Part shown: positions 1-14,140 of the stretch, in pieces | Layout of the letters: each line of letters opens with the position of its first letter | Position numbering within the stretch: position 1 is the stretch's first letter | Assembly: GCF_040869045.1 (NCBI RefSeq) | Contig: NC_090319.1 | Coordinates: 372,635,601-372,699,600, forward strand | Source: Eurosta solidaginis | Taxonomy: Eukaryota > Arthropoda > Insecta > Diptera > Tephritidae | Direction of reading: 5' to 3' | Length of the DNA stretch: 64,000 nucleotides | The notes under the pieces: model-generated | The model's database searches: none | What the model saw: the letters and a program-made list of their open reading frames with translations, nothing else | What the model was told of the DNA's origin: nothing | Made by a program: the position numbers and the translations under genes

Positions 1-3000
1 TGGCGTATGTGTGCATTTCCGTATTTAATCTGGTTTTAAGGCAGTATACAATAGATCACATAATTATTTTGCGAACAAATATAACTTAAAAGTGTGGTTT
101 GTGTGCTTTTCCGTATTTAAACTGGTTTTATGGCAGTATACAATAGATCACATAATTGGTTTGCGAACAAATATAACTTAATAAGTGGCGTTTGTGTGCT
201 TTTCCGTATTTAATCTGGTTTTATGGCAGTATACAATAGATCACATAATTAGTTTGTGAACAAATATAGCTTAATAAGTGGGGTATGTGTGCATTTCCGT
301 ATTTAATCTGGTTTTAAGGCAGTATACAATAGATCACATAATTAGTTTGCGAACAAATATAACTTAAAAGTGTGGTTTGTGTGCTTTTCCGTATTTAAAC
401 TGGTTTTATGGCAGTATACAATAGATCACATAATTGGTTTGCGAACAAATATAACTTAATAAGTGGGGTATGTGTGCATTTCCGTATTTAATCTGGTTTT
501 AAGGCAGTATACAATAGATCACATAATTAGTTTGCGAACAAATATAACTTAATAAGTGTGGTTTGTGTGCTTTTCCGTATTTAAACTGGTTTTATGGCAG
601 TATACAATAGATCACATAATTAGTTTGTGAACAAATATAGCTTAATAAGTGGGGTTTGTGTGCTTTTCCGTATTTAATCTGGTTTTATGGCAGTATACAA
701 TAGATCACATAATTAGTTTGCGAACAAATATAACTTAACAAGTGGCGTTTGTGTGCTTTTCCGTATTTAATCTGGTTTTATGGCAGTATACAATAGATCA
801 CATAATTAGTTTGTGAACAAATATAGCTTAATAAGTGGGGTTTGTGTGCTTTTCCGTATTTAATCTGGTTTTATGGCAGTATACAATAGATCACATAATT
901 AGTTTGCGAACAAATATAACTTAATAAGTGGCGTTTGTGTGCTTTTCCGTATTTAATCTGGTTTTAGGGCAGTATACAATAGATCACATAATTAGTTTGT
1001 GAACAAATATAGCTTAATAAGTGGGGTTTGTGTGCTTTTCCGTATTTAATCTGGTTTTATGGCAGTATACAATAGATCACATAATTAGTTTGCGAACAAA
1101 TATAACTTAATAAGTGTGGTTTGTGTGCTTTTCCGTATTTAAACTGATTTTATGGCAGTATACAATAGATCACATAATTAGTTTGTGAACAAATATAGCT
1201 TAATAAGTGGGGTTTGTGTGCTTTTCCGTATTTAATCTGGTTTTATGGCAGTATACAATAGATCACATAATTAGTTTGCGAACAAATATAACTTAATAAG
1301 TGTGGTTTGTGTGCTTTTCCGTATTTAAACTAGTTTTATGGCAGTATACAATAGATCACATAATTGGTTTGCGAACAAATATAACTTAATAAGTGGGGTA
1401 TGTGTGCATTTCCGTATTTAATCTGGTTTTAAGGCAGTATACAATAGATCACATAATTAGTTTGCGAACAAATATAACTTAATAAGTAGGGTTTGTGTGC
1501 TTTTCCGTATTTAATCTGGTTTTATGGCAGTATACAATAGATCACATAATTAGTTTGTGAACAAATATAGCTTAATAAGTGGGGTTTGTGTGCTTTTCCG
1601 TATTTAATCTGGTTTTATGGCAGTATACAATAGATCACATAATTGGTTTGCGAACAAATATAACTTAATAAGTGGGGTATGTGTGCATTTCCGTATTTAA
1701 TCTGGTTTTAAGGCAGTATACAATAGATCACATAATTAGTTTGCGAACAAATATAACTTAATAAGTGTGGTTTGTGTGCTTTTCCGTATTTAAACTGGTT
1801 TTATGGCAGTATACAATAGATCACATAATTGGTTTGCGAACAAATATAACTTAATAAGTGGGGTATGTGTGCATTTCCGTATTTAATCTGGTTTTAAGGC
1901 AGTATACAATAGACCACATAATTAGTTTGCGAACAAATATAACTTAATAAGTGTGGTTTGTGTGCTTTTCCGTATTTAAACTGGTTTTATGGCAGTATAC
2001 AATAGATCACATAATTGGTTTGCGAACAAATATAACTTAATAAGTGGGGTATGTGTGCATTTCCGTATTTAATCTGGTTTTATGGCAGTATACAATAGAT
2101 CACATAATTAGTTTGCTAACAAATATAACTTAATAAGTAGGGTTTGTGTGCTTTTCCGTATTTAATCTGGTTTTATGGCAGTATACAATAGATCACATAA
2201 TTGGTTTGCGAACAAATATAACTTAATAAGTGGGGTATGTGTGCATTTCCGTATTTAATCTGGTTTTAAGGCAGTATACAATAGATCACATAATTAGTTT
2301 GCGAACAAATATAACTTAATAAGTGTGGTTTGTGTGCTTTTCCGTATTTAAACTGGTTTTATGGCAGTATACAATAGATCACATAATTAGTTTGTGAACA
2401 AATATAGCTTAATAAGTGGGGTTTGTGTGCTTTTCCGTATTTAATCTGGTTTTATGGCAGTATACAATAGATCACATAATTAGTTTGCGAACAAATATAA
2501 CTTAATAAGTGGCGTTTGTGTGCTTTTCCGTATTTAATCTGGTTTTATGGCAGTATACAATAGATCACATAATTAGTTTGTGAAGAAATATAGCTTAATA
2601 AGTGGGGTATGTGTGCATTTCCGTATTTAATCTGGTTTTAAGGCAGTATACAATAGATCACATAATTAGTTTGCGAACAAATATAACTTAATAAGTGTGG
2701 TTTGTGTGCTTTTCCGTATTTAAACTGGTTTTATGGCAGTATACAATAGATCACATAATTAGTTTGTGAACAAATATAGCTTAATAAGTGGGGTTTGTGT
2801 GCTTTTCCGTATTTAATCTGGTTTTATGGCAGTATACAATAGATCACATAATTAGTTTGCGAACAAATATAACTTAATAAGTGGCGTTTGTGTGCTTTTC
2901 CGTATTTAATCTGGTTTTAGGGCAGTACACAATAGATCACATAATTAGTTTGTGAACAAATATAGCTTAATAAGTGGGGTTTGTGTGCTTTTCCGTATTT

Positions 3001-6000
3001 AATCTGGTTTTATGGCAGTATACAATAGATCACATAATTAGTTTGCGAACAAATATAACTTAATAAGTGTGGTTTGTGTGCTTTTCCGTATTTAAACTAG
3101 TTTTATGGCAGTATACAATAGATCACATAATTGGTTTGCGAACAAATATAACTTAATAAGTGGGGTATGTGTGCATTTCCGTATTTAATCTGGTTTTAAG
3201 GCAGTATACAATAGATCACATAATTAGTTTGCGAACAAATATAACTTAATAAGTAGGGTTTGTTTGCTTTTCCGTATTTAATCTGGTTTTATGGCAGTAT
3301 ACAATAGATCACATAATTAGTTTGTGAACAAATATAGCTTAGTAAGTGGGGTTTGTGTGCTTTTCCGTATTTAATCTGGTTTTATGGCAGTATACAATAG
3401 ATCACATAATTGGTTTGCGAACAAATATAACTTAATAAGTGGGGTATGTGTGCATTTCCGTATTTAATCTGGTTTTAAGGCAGTATACAATAGATCACAT
3501 AATTAGTTTGCGAACAAATATAACTTAATAAGTGTGGTTTGTGTGCTTTTCCGTATTTAAACTGGTTTTATGGCAGTATACAATAGATCACATAATTGGT
3601 TTGCGAACAAATATAACTTAATAAGTGGGGTATGTGTGCATTTCCGTATTTAATCTGGTTTTAAGGCAGTATACAATAGACCACATAATTAGTTTGCGAA
3701 CAAATATAACTTAATAAGTGTGGTTTGTGTGCTTTTCCGTATTTAAACTGGTTTTATGGCAGTATACAATAGATCACATAATTGGTTTGCGAACAAATAT
3801 AACTTAATAAGTGGGGTATGTGTGCATTTCCGTATTTAATCTGGTTTTATGGCAGTATACAATAGATCACATAATTAGTTTGCTAACAAATATAACTTAA
3901 TAAGTAGGGTTTGTGTGCTTTTCCGTATTTAATCTGGTTTTATGGCAGTATACAATAGATCACATAATTGGTTTGCGAACAAATATAACTTAATAAGTGG
4001 GGTATGTGTGCATTTCCGTATTTAATCTGGTTTTAAGGCAGTATACAATAGATCACATAATTAGTTTGCGATCAAATATAACTTAATAAGTGTGGTTTGT
4101 GTGCTTTTCCGTATTTAAACTGGTTTTATGGCAGTATACAATAGATCACATAATTAGTTTGTGAACAAATATAGCTTAATAAGTGGGGTTTGTGTGCTTT
4201 TCCGTATTTAATCTGGTTTTATGGCAGTATACAATAGATCACATAATTAGTTTGCGAACAAATATAACTTAATAAGTGGCGTTTGTGTGCTTTTCCGTAT
4301 TTAATCTGGTTTTATGGCAGTATACAATAGATCACATAATTAGTTTATGAACAAATATAGCTTAATAAGTGGGGTATGTGTGCATTTCCGTATTTAATCT
4401 GGTTTTAAGGCAGTATACAATAGATCACATAATTAGTTTGCGAACAAATATAACTTAATAAGTGTGGTTTGTGTGCTTTTCCGTATTTAAACTGGTTTTA
4501 TGGCAGTATACAATAGATCACATAATTAGTTTGTGAACAAATATAGCTTAATAAGTGGGGTTTGTGTGCTTTTCCGTATTTAATCTGGTTTTATGGCAGT
4601 ATACAATAGATCACATAATTAGTTTGCGAACAAATATAACTTAATAAGTGGCGTTTGTGTGCTTTTCCGTATTTAATCTGGTTTTAGGGCAGTATACAAT
4701 AGATCACATAATTAGTTTGTGAACAAATATAGCTTAATAAGTGGGGTTTGTGTGCTTTTCCGTATTTAATCTGGTTTTATGGCAGTATACAATAGATCAC
4801 ATAATTAGTTTGCGAACAAATATAACTTAATAAGTGTGGTTTGTGTGCTTTTCCGTATTTAAACTAGTTTTATGGCAGTATACAATAGATCACATAATTG
4901 GTTTGCGAACAAATATAACTTAATAAGTGGGGTATGTGTGCATTTCCGTATTTAATCTGGTTTTAAGGCAGTATACAATAGATCACATAATTAGTTTGCG
5001 AACAAATATAACTTAATAAGTAGGGTTTGTGTGCTTTTCCGTATTTAATCTGGTTTTATGGCAGTATACAATAGATCACATAATTAGTTTGTGAACAAAT
5101 ATAGCTTAATAAGTGGGGTTTGTGTGCTTTTCCGTATTTAATCTGGTTTTATGGCAGTATACAATAGATCACATAATTGGTTTGCGAACAAATATAACTT
5201 AATAAGTGGGGTATGTGTGCATTTCCGTATTTAATCTGGTTTTAAGGCAGTATACAATAGATCACATAATTAGTTTGCGAACAAATATAACTTAATAAGT
5301 GTGGTTTGTGTGCTTTTCCGTATTTAAACTGGTTTTATGGCAGTATACAATAGATCACATAATTGGTTTGCGAACAAATATAACTTAATAAGTGGGGTAT
5401 GTGTGCATTTCCGTATTTAATCTGGTTTTAAGGCAGTATACAATAGACCACATAATTAGTTTGCGAACAAATATAACTTAATAAGTGTGGTTTGTGTGCT
5501 TTTCCGTATTTAAACTGGTTTTATGGCAGTATACAATAGATCACATAATTGGTTTGCGAACAAATATAACTTAATAAGTGGGGTATGTGTGCATTTCCGT
5601 ATTTAATCTGGTTTTATGGCAGTATACAATAGATCACATAATTAGTTTGCTAACAAATATAACTTAATAAGTAGGGTTTGTGTGCTTTTCCGTATTTAAT
5701 CTGGTTTTATGGCAGTATACAATAGATCACATAATTGGTTTGCGAACAAATATAACTTAATAAGTGGGGTATGTGTGCATTTCCGTATTTAATCTGGTTT
5801 TAAGGCAGTATACAATAGATCACATAATTAGTTTGCGAACAAATATAACTTAATAAGTGTGGTTTGTGTGCTTTTCCGTATTTAAACTGGTTTTATGGCA
5901 GTATACAATAGATCACATAATTAGTTTGTGAACAAATATAGCTTAATAAGTGGGGTTTGTGTGCTTTTCCGTATTTAATCTGGTTTTATGGCAGTATACA

Positions 6001-6030
6001 ATAGATCACATAATTAGTTTGTGAACAAAT
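1..6030. repeat. 19-mer higher-order repeat zone (1,767 bp period)
   Basis: Diagnostic variants recur exactly 1,767 bases (19 x 93) apart. The aaactag variant starts at 1327, 3094 and 4861. The tttgctaac variant starts at 2112, 3879 and 5646. The agaccacat variant lies near 1911, 3678 and 5445. About three copies are visible. The third loses one 93-bp monomer close to 5,990-6,030, where two 'tttgtgaac' monomers become adjacent to a 'ggggtatg' monomer. This is direct evidence of large-unit amplification. Confidence 0.93.
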
Positions 6031-8000
6031 ATAGTTTAATAAGTGGGGTATGTGTGCATTTCCGTATTTAATCTGGTTTTAAGGCAGTATACAATAGATC
6101 ACATAATTAGTTTGCGAACAAATATAACTTAATAAGTGTGGTTTGTGTGCTTTTCCGTATTTAAACTGGTTTTATGGCAGTATACAATAGATCACATAAT
6201 TAGTTTGTGAACAAATATAGCTTAATAAGTGGGGTTTGTGTGCTTTTCCGTATTTAATCTGGTTTTATGGCAGTATACAATAGATCACATAATTAGTTTG
6301 CGAACAAATATAACTTAATAAGTGGCGTTTGTGTGCTTTTCCGTATTTAATCTGGTTTTATGGCAGTATACAATAGATCACATAATTAGTTTGTGAACAA
6401 ATATAGCTTAATAAGTGGGGTTTGTGTGCTTTTCCGTATTTAATTTGGTTTTATGGCAGTATACAATAGATCACATAATTAGTTTGCGAACAAATATAAC
6501 TTAATAAGTGGCGTTTGTGTACTTTTCCGTATTTAATCTGGTTTTATGGCAGTATACAATAGATCACATAATTAGTTTGCGAACAAATATAACTTAATAA
6601 GTGGGGTTTGTGTTCTTTTCCGTATTTAGTCTGGTTTTATGGCAGTATACAATAGATCACATAATTAGTTTGCGAACAAATATAACTTAATAAGTGGCGT
6701 TTGTGTGCTTTTCCGTATTTAATCTGGTTTTATGGCAGTATACATTAGATCACATAATTAGTTTGCGAACAAATATAACTTATTAAGTGGGGTTTGTGTG
6801 CTTTTCCGTATTTAATCTGGTTTTATGGCAGTATACAATAGATCACGTAATTAGTTTGCGAACAAATATAACTTAATAAGTGGGGTTATGTGCTTTTCCG
6901 TATTTAATCTGGTTTTATGGCAGTATACAATAGATCACATAATTAGGTTGCGAATAAATATAACTTAATAAGTGGGGTTTATGTGCTTTTCCGTATTTAA
7001 TCTGGTTTTATGACAGTATACAATAGATCACATAACTAATTTGCGAACAAATATAACTTAATAAATGTGGTTTGTGTGCTTTTCCGTATTTAATCTGGTT
7101 TTATGGCAGTATACAACAGATCACATAATTAGTTTGCGAACAAATATAACTTAATAAGTGGGGTATGTGTGCATTTCCGTATTTAATCTGGTTTTAAGGC
7201 AGTATACAATAGGTCACATAATTAGTTTGCGAACAAATATAACTTAATAAGTGTGGTTTGTGTGCTTTTCCGTATTTAATCTGGTTTTATGGCAGTATAC
7301 AATATATCACATAATTAGTTTGTGAACAAATATAACTTAGTAAGTGTGGTTTGTGTGCTTTTCCGTATTTAATCTGGTTTTATGGCAGTATACAATAGAT
7401 CACATAATTAGTTTGCGAACAAATATAACTTATTAAGTGGGGTTTGTGTGCTTTTCCGTATTTAATCTGGTTTTATGACAGTATACAATAGATCACATAA
7501 TTAATTTGCGAACAAATATAACTTAATAAGTGGGGTATGTGTGCATTTCCGTATTTAATCTGGTTTTATGGCAGTATACAATAGATCACATAATTAATTT
7601 GCGAACAAATATAACTTAATATGTGGGGTTCGTGTGCTTTTCCGTATTTAATCTGGTTTTATGGCAGTATACAATAGATCACGTAATTAGTTTGTGAACA
7701 AATATAACTTAATAAGTGGGGTTTGTGGGCTTTTCCGTATTTAATTGTATTTATGGCAATATACAATAGACAACATAATTAGTTTGCGAACAAATATAAC
7801 TTAATAAGTGGGGTTTGTGTGCTTTTCCGTATTTAATCTGGTTTTATGGCAGTATACAATAGATCACATAATTAGTTTGCGAACAAAAATATAACTTAAT
7901 AAGTGGGGTTTGTGTACTTTTCCGTATTTAATCTGGTTTTATGGCAGTATACAATAGATCACATAATTAGTTTGCGAACAAATATAACTTAATAAGTGGG
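6031..8000. repeat. Diverged-monomer zone of the 93-bp satellite
   Basis: Units here keep the 93-bp period, but neighbouring copies carry scattered private changes such as cacgtaatt, gaataaatat, ttaattgtatttatggcaa and an extra 'aa' near 7,886. No clear higher-order period is seen. It separates the 1,767-bp zone from the trimer and dimer zones. Confidence 0.8.
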
Positions 8001-9440
8001 GTATGTGTGCATTTCCGTATTTAATCTGGTTTTATGGCAGTATACAATAGATCGCGTAATTAGTTTGCGAACAAATATAACTTAATAAGTGGGGTATGTG
8101 TGCTTTTCCGTATTTAATCTGGTTTTATGGCAGTATACCATAGATCACATTATTAGTTTGCGAACAAATATAACTTAATAAGTGGGGTTTGTGTGCTTTT
8201 CCGTATTTAATCTGGTTTTATGGCAGTATACAATAGATCACATAATTGGTTTGCGAACAAATATAACTTAATAAGTGGGGTATGTGTGCATTTCCGTATT
8301 TAATCTGGTTTTATGGCAGTATACAATAGATCGCGTAATTAGTTTGCGAACAAATATAACTTAATAAGTGGGGTATGTGTGCTTTTCCGTATTTAATCTG
8401 ATTTTATGGCAGTATACCATAGATCACATAATTAGTTTGTGAACAAATATAACTTAATAAGTGGGGTTTGTGCGCTGTTTCGTATTTAATCTGGTTTTAT
8501 GGCAGTATACAATAGATCACATAATTAGTTTGCGAACAAATATAACTTAATAAGTGGGGTATGTGTGCATTTCCGTATTTAATCTGGTTTTATGGCAGTA
8601 TACAATAGATCGCGTAATTAGTTTGCGAACAAATATAACTTAATAAGTGGGGTATGTGTGCTTTTCCGTATTTAATCTGGTTTTATGGCAGTATACCATA
8701 GATCACATAATTAGTTTGTGAACAAATATAACTTAATAAGTGGGGTTTGTGTGCTTTTCCGTATTTAATCTGGTTTTATGGCAGTATACAATAGATCACA
8801 TAATTAGTTTGCGAACAAATATAACTTAATAAGTGGGGTATGTGTGCATTTCCGTATTTAATCTGGTTTTATGGCAGTATACAATAGATCGCGTAATTAG
8901 TTTGCGAACAAATATAACTTAATAAGTGGGGTATGTGTGCTTTTCCGTATTTAATCTGGTTTTATTGCAGTATACCATAGTCACATAATTAGTTTGTGAA
9001 CAAATATAACTTAATAAGTGGGGTTTGTGTGCTTTTCCGTATTTAATCTGGTTTTATGGCAGTATACAATAGATCACATAATTAGTTTGCGAACAAATAT
9101 AACTTAATAAGTGGGGTATGTGTGCTTTTCCGTATTTAATCTGGTTTTATGGCAGTATACAATAGATCGCGTAATTAGTTTGCGTACAAATATAACTTAA
9201 TAAGTGGGGTATGTGTGCTTTTCCGTATTTAATCTGGTTTTATGGCAGTATACCATAGTCACATAATTAGTTTGTGAACAAATATAACTTAATAAGTGGG
9301 GTTTGTGTGCTTTTCCGTATTTAATCTGGTTTTATGGCAGTATACAATAGATCACATAATTAGTTTGCGAACAAATATAACTTAATAAGTGGGGTATGTG
9401 TGCATTTCCGTATTTAATCTGGTTTTATGGCAGTATACAA
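8001..9440. repeat. Trimer higher-order zone (279 bp) of the 93-bp satellite
   Basis: The gatcgcgtaatt variant begins at about 8050, 8329, 8608, 8887 and 9165, so it recurs every 279 bases (3 x 93) or 278 where one base is missing. The intervening units alternate a 'taccatag' type and a 'gatcacata' type. Confidence 0.88.
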
Positions 9441-12400
9441 TAGATCGCGTAATTAGTTTGCGAACAAATATAACTTAATAAGTGGGGTATGTGTGCTTTT
9501 CCGTATTTAATCTGGTTTTATGGCAGTATACCATAGATCACATAATTAGTTTGCGAACAAATATAGCTTAATAAGTGGGGTTTGTGTGCTTTTCCGTATT
9601 TAATCTGGTTTTATGGCAGTATACAATAGATCGCGTAATTAGTTTGCGAACAAATATAACTTAATAAGTGGGGTATGTGTGCTTTTCCGTATTTAATCTG
9701 GTTTTATGGCAGTATACAATAGATCACATAATTAGTTTGCGAACAAATATAACTTAATAAGTGGGGTATGTGTGCTTTTCCGTATTTAATCTGGTTTTAT
9801 GGCAGTATACAATAGATCGCGTAATTAGTTTGCGAACAAATATAACTTAATAAGTGGGGTATGTGTGCTTTTCCGTATTTAATCTGGTTTTATGGCAGTA
9901 TACAATAGATCACATAATTAGTTTGCGAACAAATATAACTTAATAAGTGGGGTATGTGTGCATTTCCGTATTTAATCTGGTTTTATGGCAGTATACAATA
10001 GATCGCGTAATTAGTTTGCGAACAAATATAACTTAATAAGTGGGGTATGTGTGCTTTTCCGTATTTAATCTGGTTTTATGGCAGTATACAATAGATCGCG
10101 TAATTAGTTTGCGAACAAATATAACTTAATAAGTGGGGTATGTGTGCTTTTCCGTATTTAATCTGGTTATATGGCAGTATACAATAGATCACATAATTAG
10201 TTTGCGAACAAATATAACTTAATAAGTGGGGTATGTGTGCATTTCCGTATTTAATCTGGTTTTATGGCAGTATACAATAGATCGCGTAATTAGTTTGCGA
10301 ACAAATATAACTTAATAAGTGGGGTATGTGTGCTTTTCCGTATTTAATCTGGTTTTATGGCAGTATACAATAGATCACATAATTAGTTTGCGAACAAATA
10401 TAACTTAATAAGTGGGGTATGTGTGCATTTCCGTATTTAATCTGGTTTTATGGCAGTATACAATAGATCGCGTAATTAGTTTGCGAACAAATATAACTTA
10501 ATAAGTGGGGTATGTGTGCTTTTCCGTATTTAATCTGGTTTTATGGCAGTATACAATAGATCACATAATTAGTTTGCGAACAAATATAACTTAATAAGTG
10601 GGGTATGTGTGCATTTCCGTATTTAATCTGGTTTTATGGCAGTATACAATAGATCGCGTAATTAGTTTGCGAACAAATATAACTTAATAAGTGGGGTATG
10701 TGTGCTTTTCCGTATTTAATCTGGTTTTATGGCAGTATACAATAGATCACATAATTAGTTTGCGAACAAATATAACTTAATAAGTGGGGTATGTGTGCAT
10801 TTCCGAATTTAATCTGGTTTTATGGCAGTATACAGTAGATCGCGTAATTAGTTTGCGAACAAATATAACTTAATAAGTGGGGTATGTGTGCTTTTCCGTA
10901 TTTAATCTGGTTTTATGGCAGTATACAATAGATCACATAATTAGTTTGCGAACAAATATAACTTAATAAGTGGGGTATGTGTGCATTTCCGTATTTAATC
11001 TGGTTTTATGGCAGTATACAATAGATCGCGTAATTAGTTTGCGAACAAATATAACTTAATAAGTGGGGTATGTGTGCTTTTCCGTATTTAATCTGGTTTT
11101 ATGGCAGTATACAATAGATCACATAATTAGTTTGCGAACAAGTATAACTTAATAAGTGGGGTATGTGTGCATTTCCGTATTTAATCTGGTTTTATGGCAG
11201 TATACAATAGATCGCGTAATTAGTTTGCGAACAAATATAACTTAATAAGTGGGGTATGTGTGCTTTTCCGTATTTAATCTGGTTTTATGGCAGTATACAA
11301 TAGATCGCGTAATTAGTTTGCGAACAAATATAACTTAATAAGTGGGGTATGTGTGCTTTTCCGTATTTAATCTGGTTTTATGGCAGTATACAATAGATCA
11401 CATAATTAGTTTGCGAACAAATATAACTTAATAAGTGGGTATGTGTGCATTTCCGTATTTAATCTGGTTTTATGGCAGTATACAATAGATCGCGTAATTA
11501 GTTTGCGAACAAATATAACTTAATAAGTGGGGTATGTGTGCTTTTCCGTATTTAATCTGGTTTTATGGCAGTATACAATAGATCACATAATTAGTTTGCG
11601 AACAAATATAACTTAATAAGTGGGGTATGTGTGCATTTCCGTATTTAATCTGGTTTTATGGCAGTATACAATAGATCGCGTAATTAGTTTGCGAACAAAT
11701 ATAACTTAATAAGTGGGGTATGTGTGCTTTTCCGTATTTAATCTGGTTTTATGGCAGTATACAATAGATCGCGTAATTAGTTTGCGAACAAATATAACTT
11801 AATAAGTGGGGTATGTGTGCTTTTCCGTATTTAATCTGGTTTTATGGCAGTATACCATAGTCACATAATTAGTTTGCGAACAAATATAACTTAATAAGTG
11901 GGGTATGTGTGCATTTCCGGATTTAATCTGGTTTTATGGCAGTATACAATAGATCACATAATTAGTTTGCGAACAAATATAACTTAATAAGTGGGGTATG
12001 TGTGCATTTCCGTATTTAATCTGGTTTTATGGCAGTATACAATAGATCGCGTAATTAGTTTGCGAACAAATATAACTTAATAAGTGGGGTATGTGTGCTT
12101 TTCCGTATTTAATCTGGTTTTATGGCAGTATACAATAGATCACATAATTAGTTTGCGAACAAATATAACTTAATAAGTGGGGTATGTGTGCATTTCCGTA
12201 TTTAATCTGGTTTTATGGCAGTATACAATAGATCGCGTAATTAGTTTGCGAACAAATATAACTTAATAAGTGGGGTATGTGTGCTTTTCCGTATTTAATC
12301 TGGTTTTATGGCAGTATACAATAGATCACATAATTAGTTTGCGAACAAATATAACTTAATAAGTGGGGTATGTGTGCATTTCCGTATTTAATCTGGTTTT

Positions 12401-12950
12401 ATGGCAGTATACAATAGATCGCGTAATTAGTTTGCGAACAAATATAACTTAATAAGTGGGGTATGTGTGCTTTTCCGTATTTAATCTGGTTTTATGGCAG
12501 TATACAATAGATCACATAATTAGTTTGCGAACAAATATAACTTAATAAGTGGGGTATGTGTGCTTTTCCGTATTTAATCTGGTTTTATGGCAGTATACAA
12601 TAGATCGCGTAATTAGTTTGCGAACAAATATAACTTAATAAGTGGGGTATGTGTGCTTTTCCGTATTTAATCTGGTTTTATGGCAGTATACCATAGTCAC
12701 ATAATTAGTTTGTGAACAAATATAACTTAATAAGTGGGGTTTGTGTGCTTTTCCGTATTTAATCTGGTTTTATGGCAGTATACAATAGATCACATAATTA
12801 GTTTGCGAACAAATATAACTTAATAAGTGGGGTATGTGTGCATTTCCGTATTTAATCTGGTTTTATGGCAGTATACAATAGATCGCGTAATTAGTTTGCG
12901 AACAAATATAACTTAATAAGTGGGGTATGTGTTCTTTTCCGTATTTAATC
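9441..12950. repeat. Dimer higher-order zone (186 bp) of the 93-bp satellite
   Basis: The gatcgcgtaatt variant recurs at about 9443, 9629, 9815 and 10001 and onwards, mostly 186 bases apart, alternating with gatcacataatt units. Occasional single-unit slips (93 bases, for example near 10,094 and 11,302) break the phase. Sequence is very uniform, suggesting recent amplification. Past 12,950 the units diverge again up to the array edge. Confidence 0.88.
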
Positions 12951-13724
12951 TGGTTTTATGGCAGTATACCATAGATCACATAATTAGTTTGCGAACAAAT
13001 ATAACTTAATAAGTGGGGTTTGTGTGCTTTTCCGTATTTAATCTGGTTTTATGGCAGTATACGATAAATCACATAATTAGTTTGCGAACAAATATAACTT
13101 AATAAGTGGGGTTTCTGTGCTTTTCCGTATTTAATCTGGTTTTATGGCAGTATACAATAGATCACATAATTAGTTTGTGAACAAATATAACTTAATAAGT
13201 GGGGTTTGTGTGCTTTTCCGTATTTAATCGGGCTTTATGGCAATATACAATAGATCACATAATTAGTTTGCGAACAAATATAACTTAATAAGTGGGGTTT
13301 GTGTGCTTTTCCGTATTTAATCTGGTTTTATGGCAGTATACAATAGATCACATAATTAGTTTGTGAACAAATATAACTTAATAAGTGGGGTTTGTGTGCT
13401 TTTCCGTATTTAATCTGGTTTTATGGCAGTATACAATAGATCACATAATTAGTTTGCGAACAAATATAACTTTATAAGTGGGGTATGTGTGCATTTCCCT
13501 ATTTAATCTGGTTTTATGGCAGTATGCAATAGATCACATAATTAGTTTGCGAACAAATATAACTTAATAAGTAGGGTTTGTGTGCTTTTCCGTATTTAAT
13601 CTGGTTTTATGGCAGTATACAATAGATCACATAATTAGTTTGCGAAGAAATACATATAACTTAATAAGTGGGGTATGTGTGCTTTTTGCTATATATTTAT
13701 TTATTTATTCATATTATAGTCCGT

Positions 13725-13890
13725 TTCACCTTTACCCCGAGGGTCCTGGGTTCAACTCTCGGGGAGAGCAACATCAAAAATGAAGAAAAAGGTTTTCTAA
13801 TCGGGGTCACCTGTCGGAAGTGTTTTGCATACACTCCGAATGTATTTCTGCTATATAAAGCTCGTCAGTGAAAATTGACGGTTCGTTTTA
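13725..13890 (+). repeat. SINE fragment (tRNA-Gly-like family), 5' truncated
   Basis: It matches the central part of the better copies at 32.9 and 59.8 kb: a B-box-like cctgggttcaactctcgg, then agcaacatcaaaaat, then the conserved 'actccgaatgtatttctg' block. It joins directly to a block beginning ttccgaatatcgaatcaccc that is also joined to a SINE fragment at 31.9 kb, so the two form a shared composite. Confidence 0.75.
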
Positions 13891-14140
13891 ACCTTAAAAT
13901 TCCGAATATCGAATCACCCAGGTTTTTGGCTTCGGTGAACCAGTTTGAAAGACTATTGAAGAACCGTTTCTGGATTATTTGAGGAACATTGTCGGGGCAA
14001 TTTCAAATTTTACTAAGGCTATTTCGGAACGGTTTAGATACTCTGTTCTGATCTGGTATAATTCTGAAATGCTATAATTTTTTCAAAAATTGACCGTTTG
14101 GGATCTTTTTTTTTTGGGGTCTGATGTTTTGGAAAATAAA
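13885..14140 (+). repeat. Degenerate 'gtttcgggattattt' minisatellite block
   Basis: Low-quality repeats built on gaaccgtttctggattatttgag-type units follow the SINE fragment. The same block follows a SINE fragment at 31.95 kb, and a reverse-oriented version fills 61.97-62.56 kb. No coding potential is seen. Confidence 0.55.

Larger units (their letters stand above)
1..13684. repeat. 93-bp satellite array, about 147 tandem copies
   Basis: Every 93 bases the same unit recurs. It contains a landmark block reading tccgtatttaatctgg, then gcagtatacaatagatca, then gcgaacaaatataactt. Single-base variants mark larger periods. The array runs off the left edge of the window, so its true length is unknown. 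It ends near 13,684, where the unit breaks into a run of tatatatttatttattt. No reading frame of gene quality exists inside; the small open frames near 13,580 are unit translations. Only isolated 1-2 base indels occur, for example a missing base at the 'catagtcacat' variant near 8,980 and 9,255. Such homogenised arrays are typical of centromeric, pericentromeric or sex-chromosome heterochromatin in flies, but location cannot be decided here. Confidence 0.98.

Noticed and set aside
1..13684. CRISPR-like array
   Set aside because: The whole 93-bp unit repeats with no unique spacers. This is a eukaryotic satellite.
1..13684. CENP-B box in the satellite
   Set aside because: No nTTCGnnnnAnnCGGGn-like motif was seen in the unit.
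13580..13871. Small open frames at the satellite edge
   Set aside because: They are translations of the repeat unit and SINE fragment, with no domain or coding signature.
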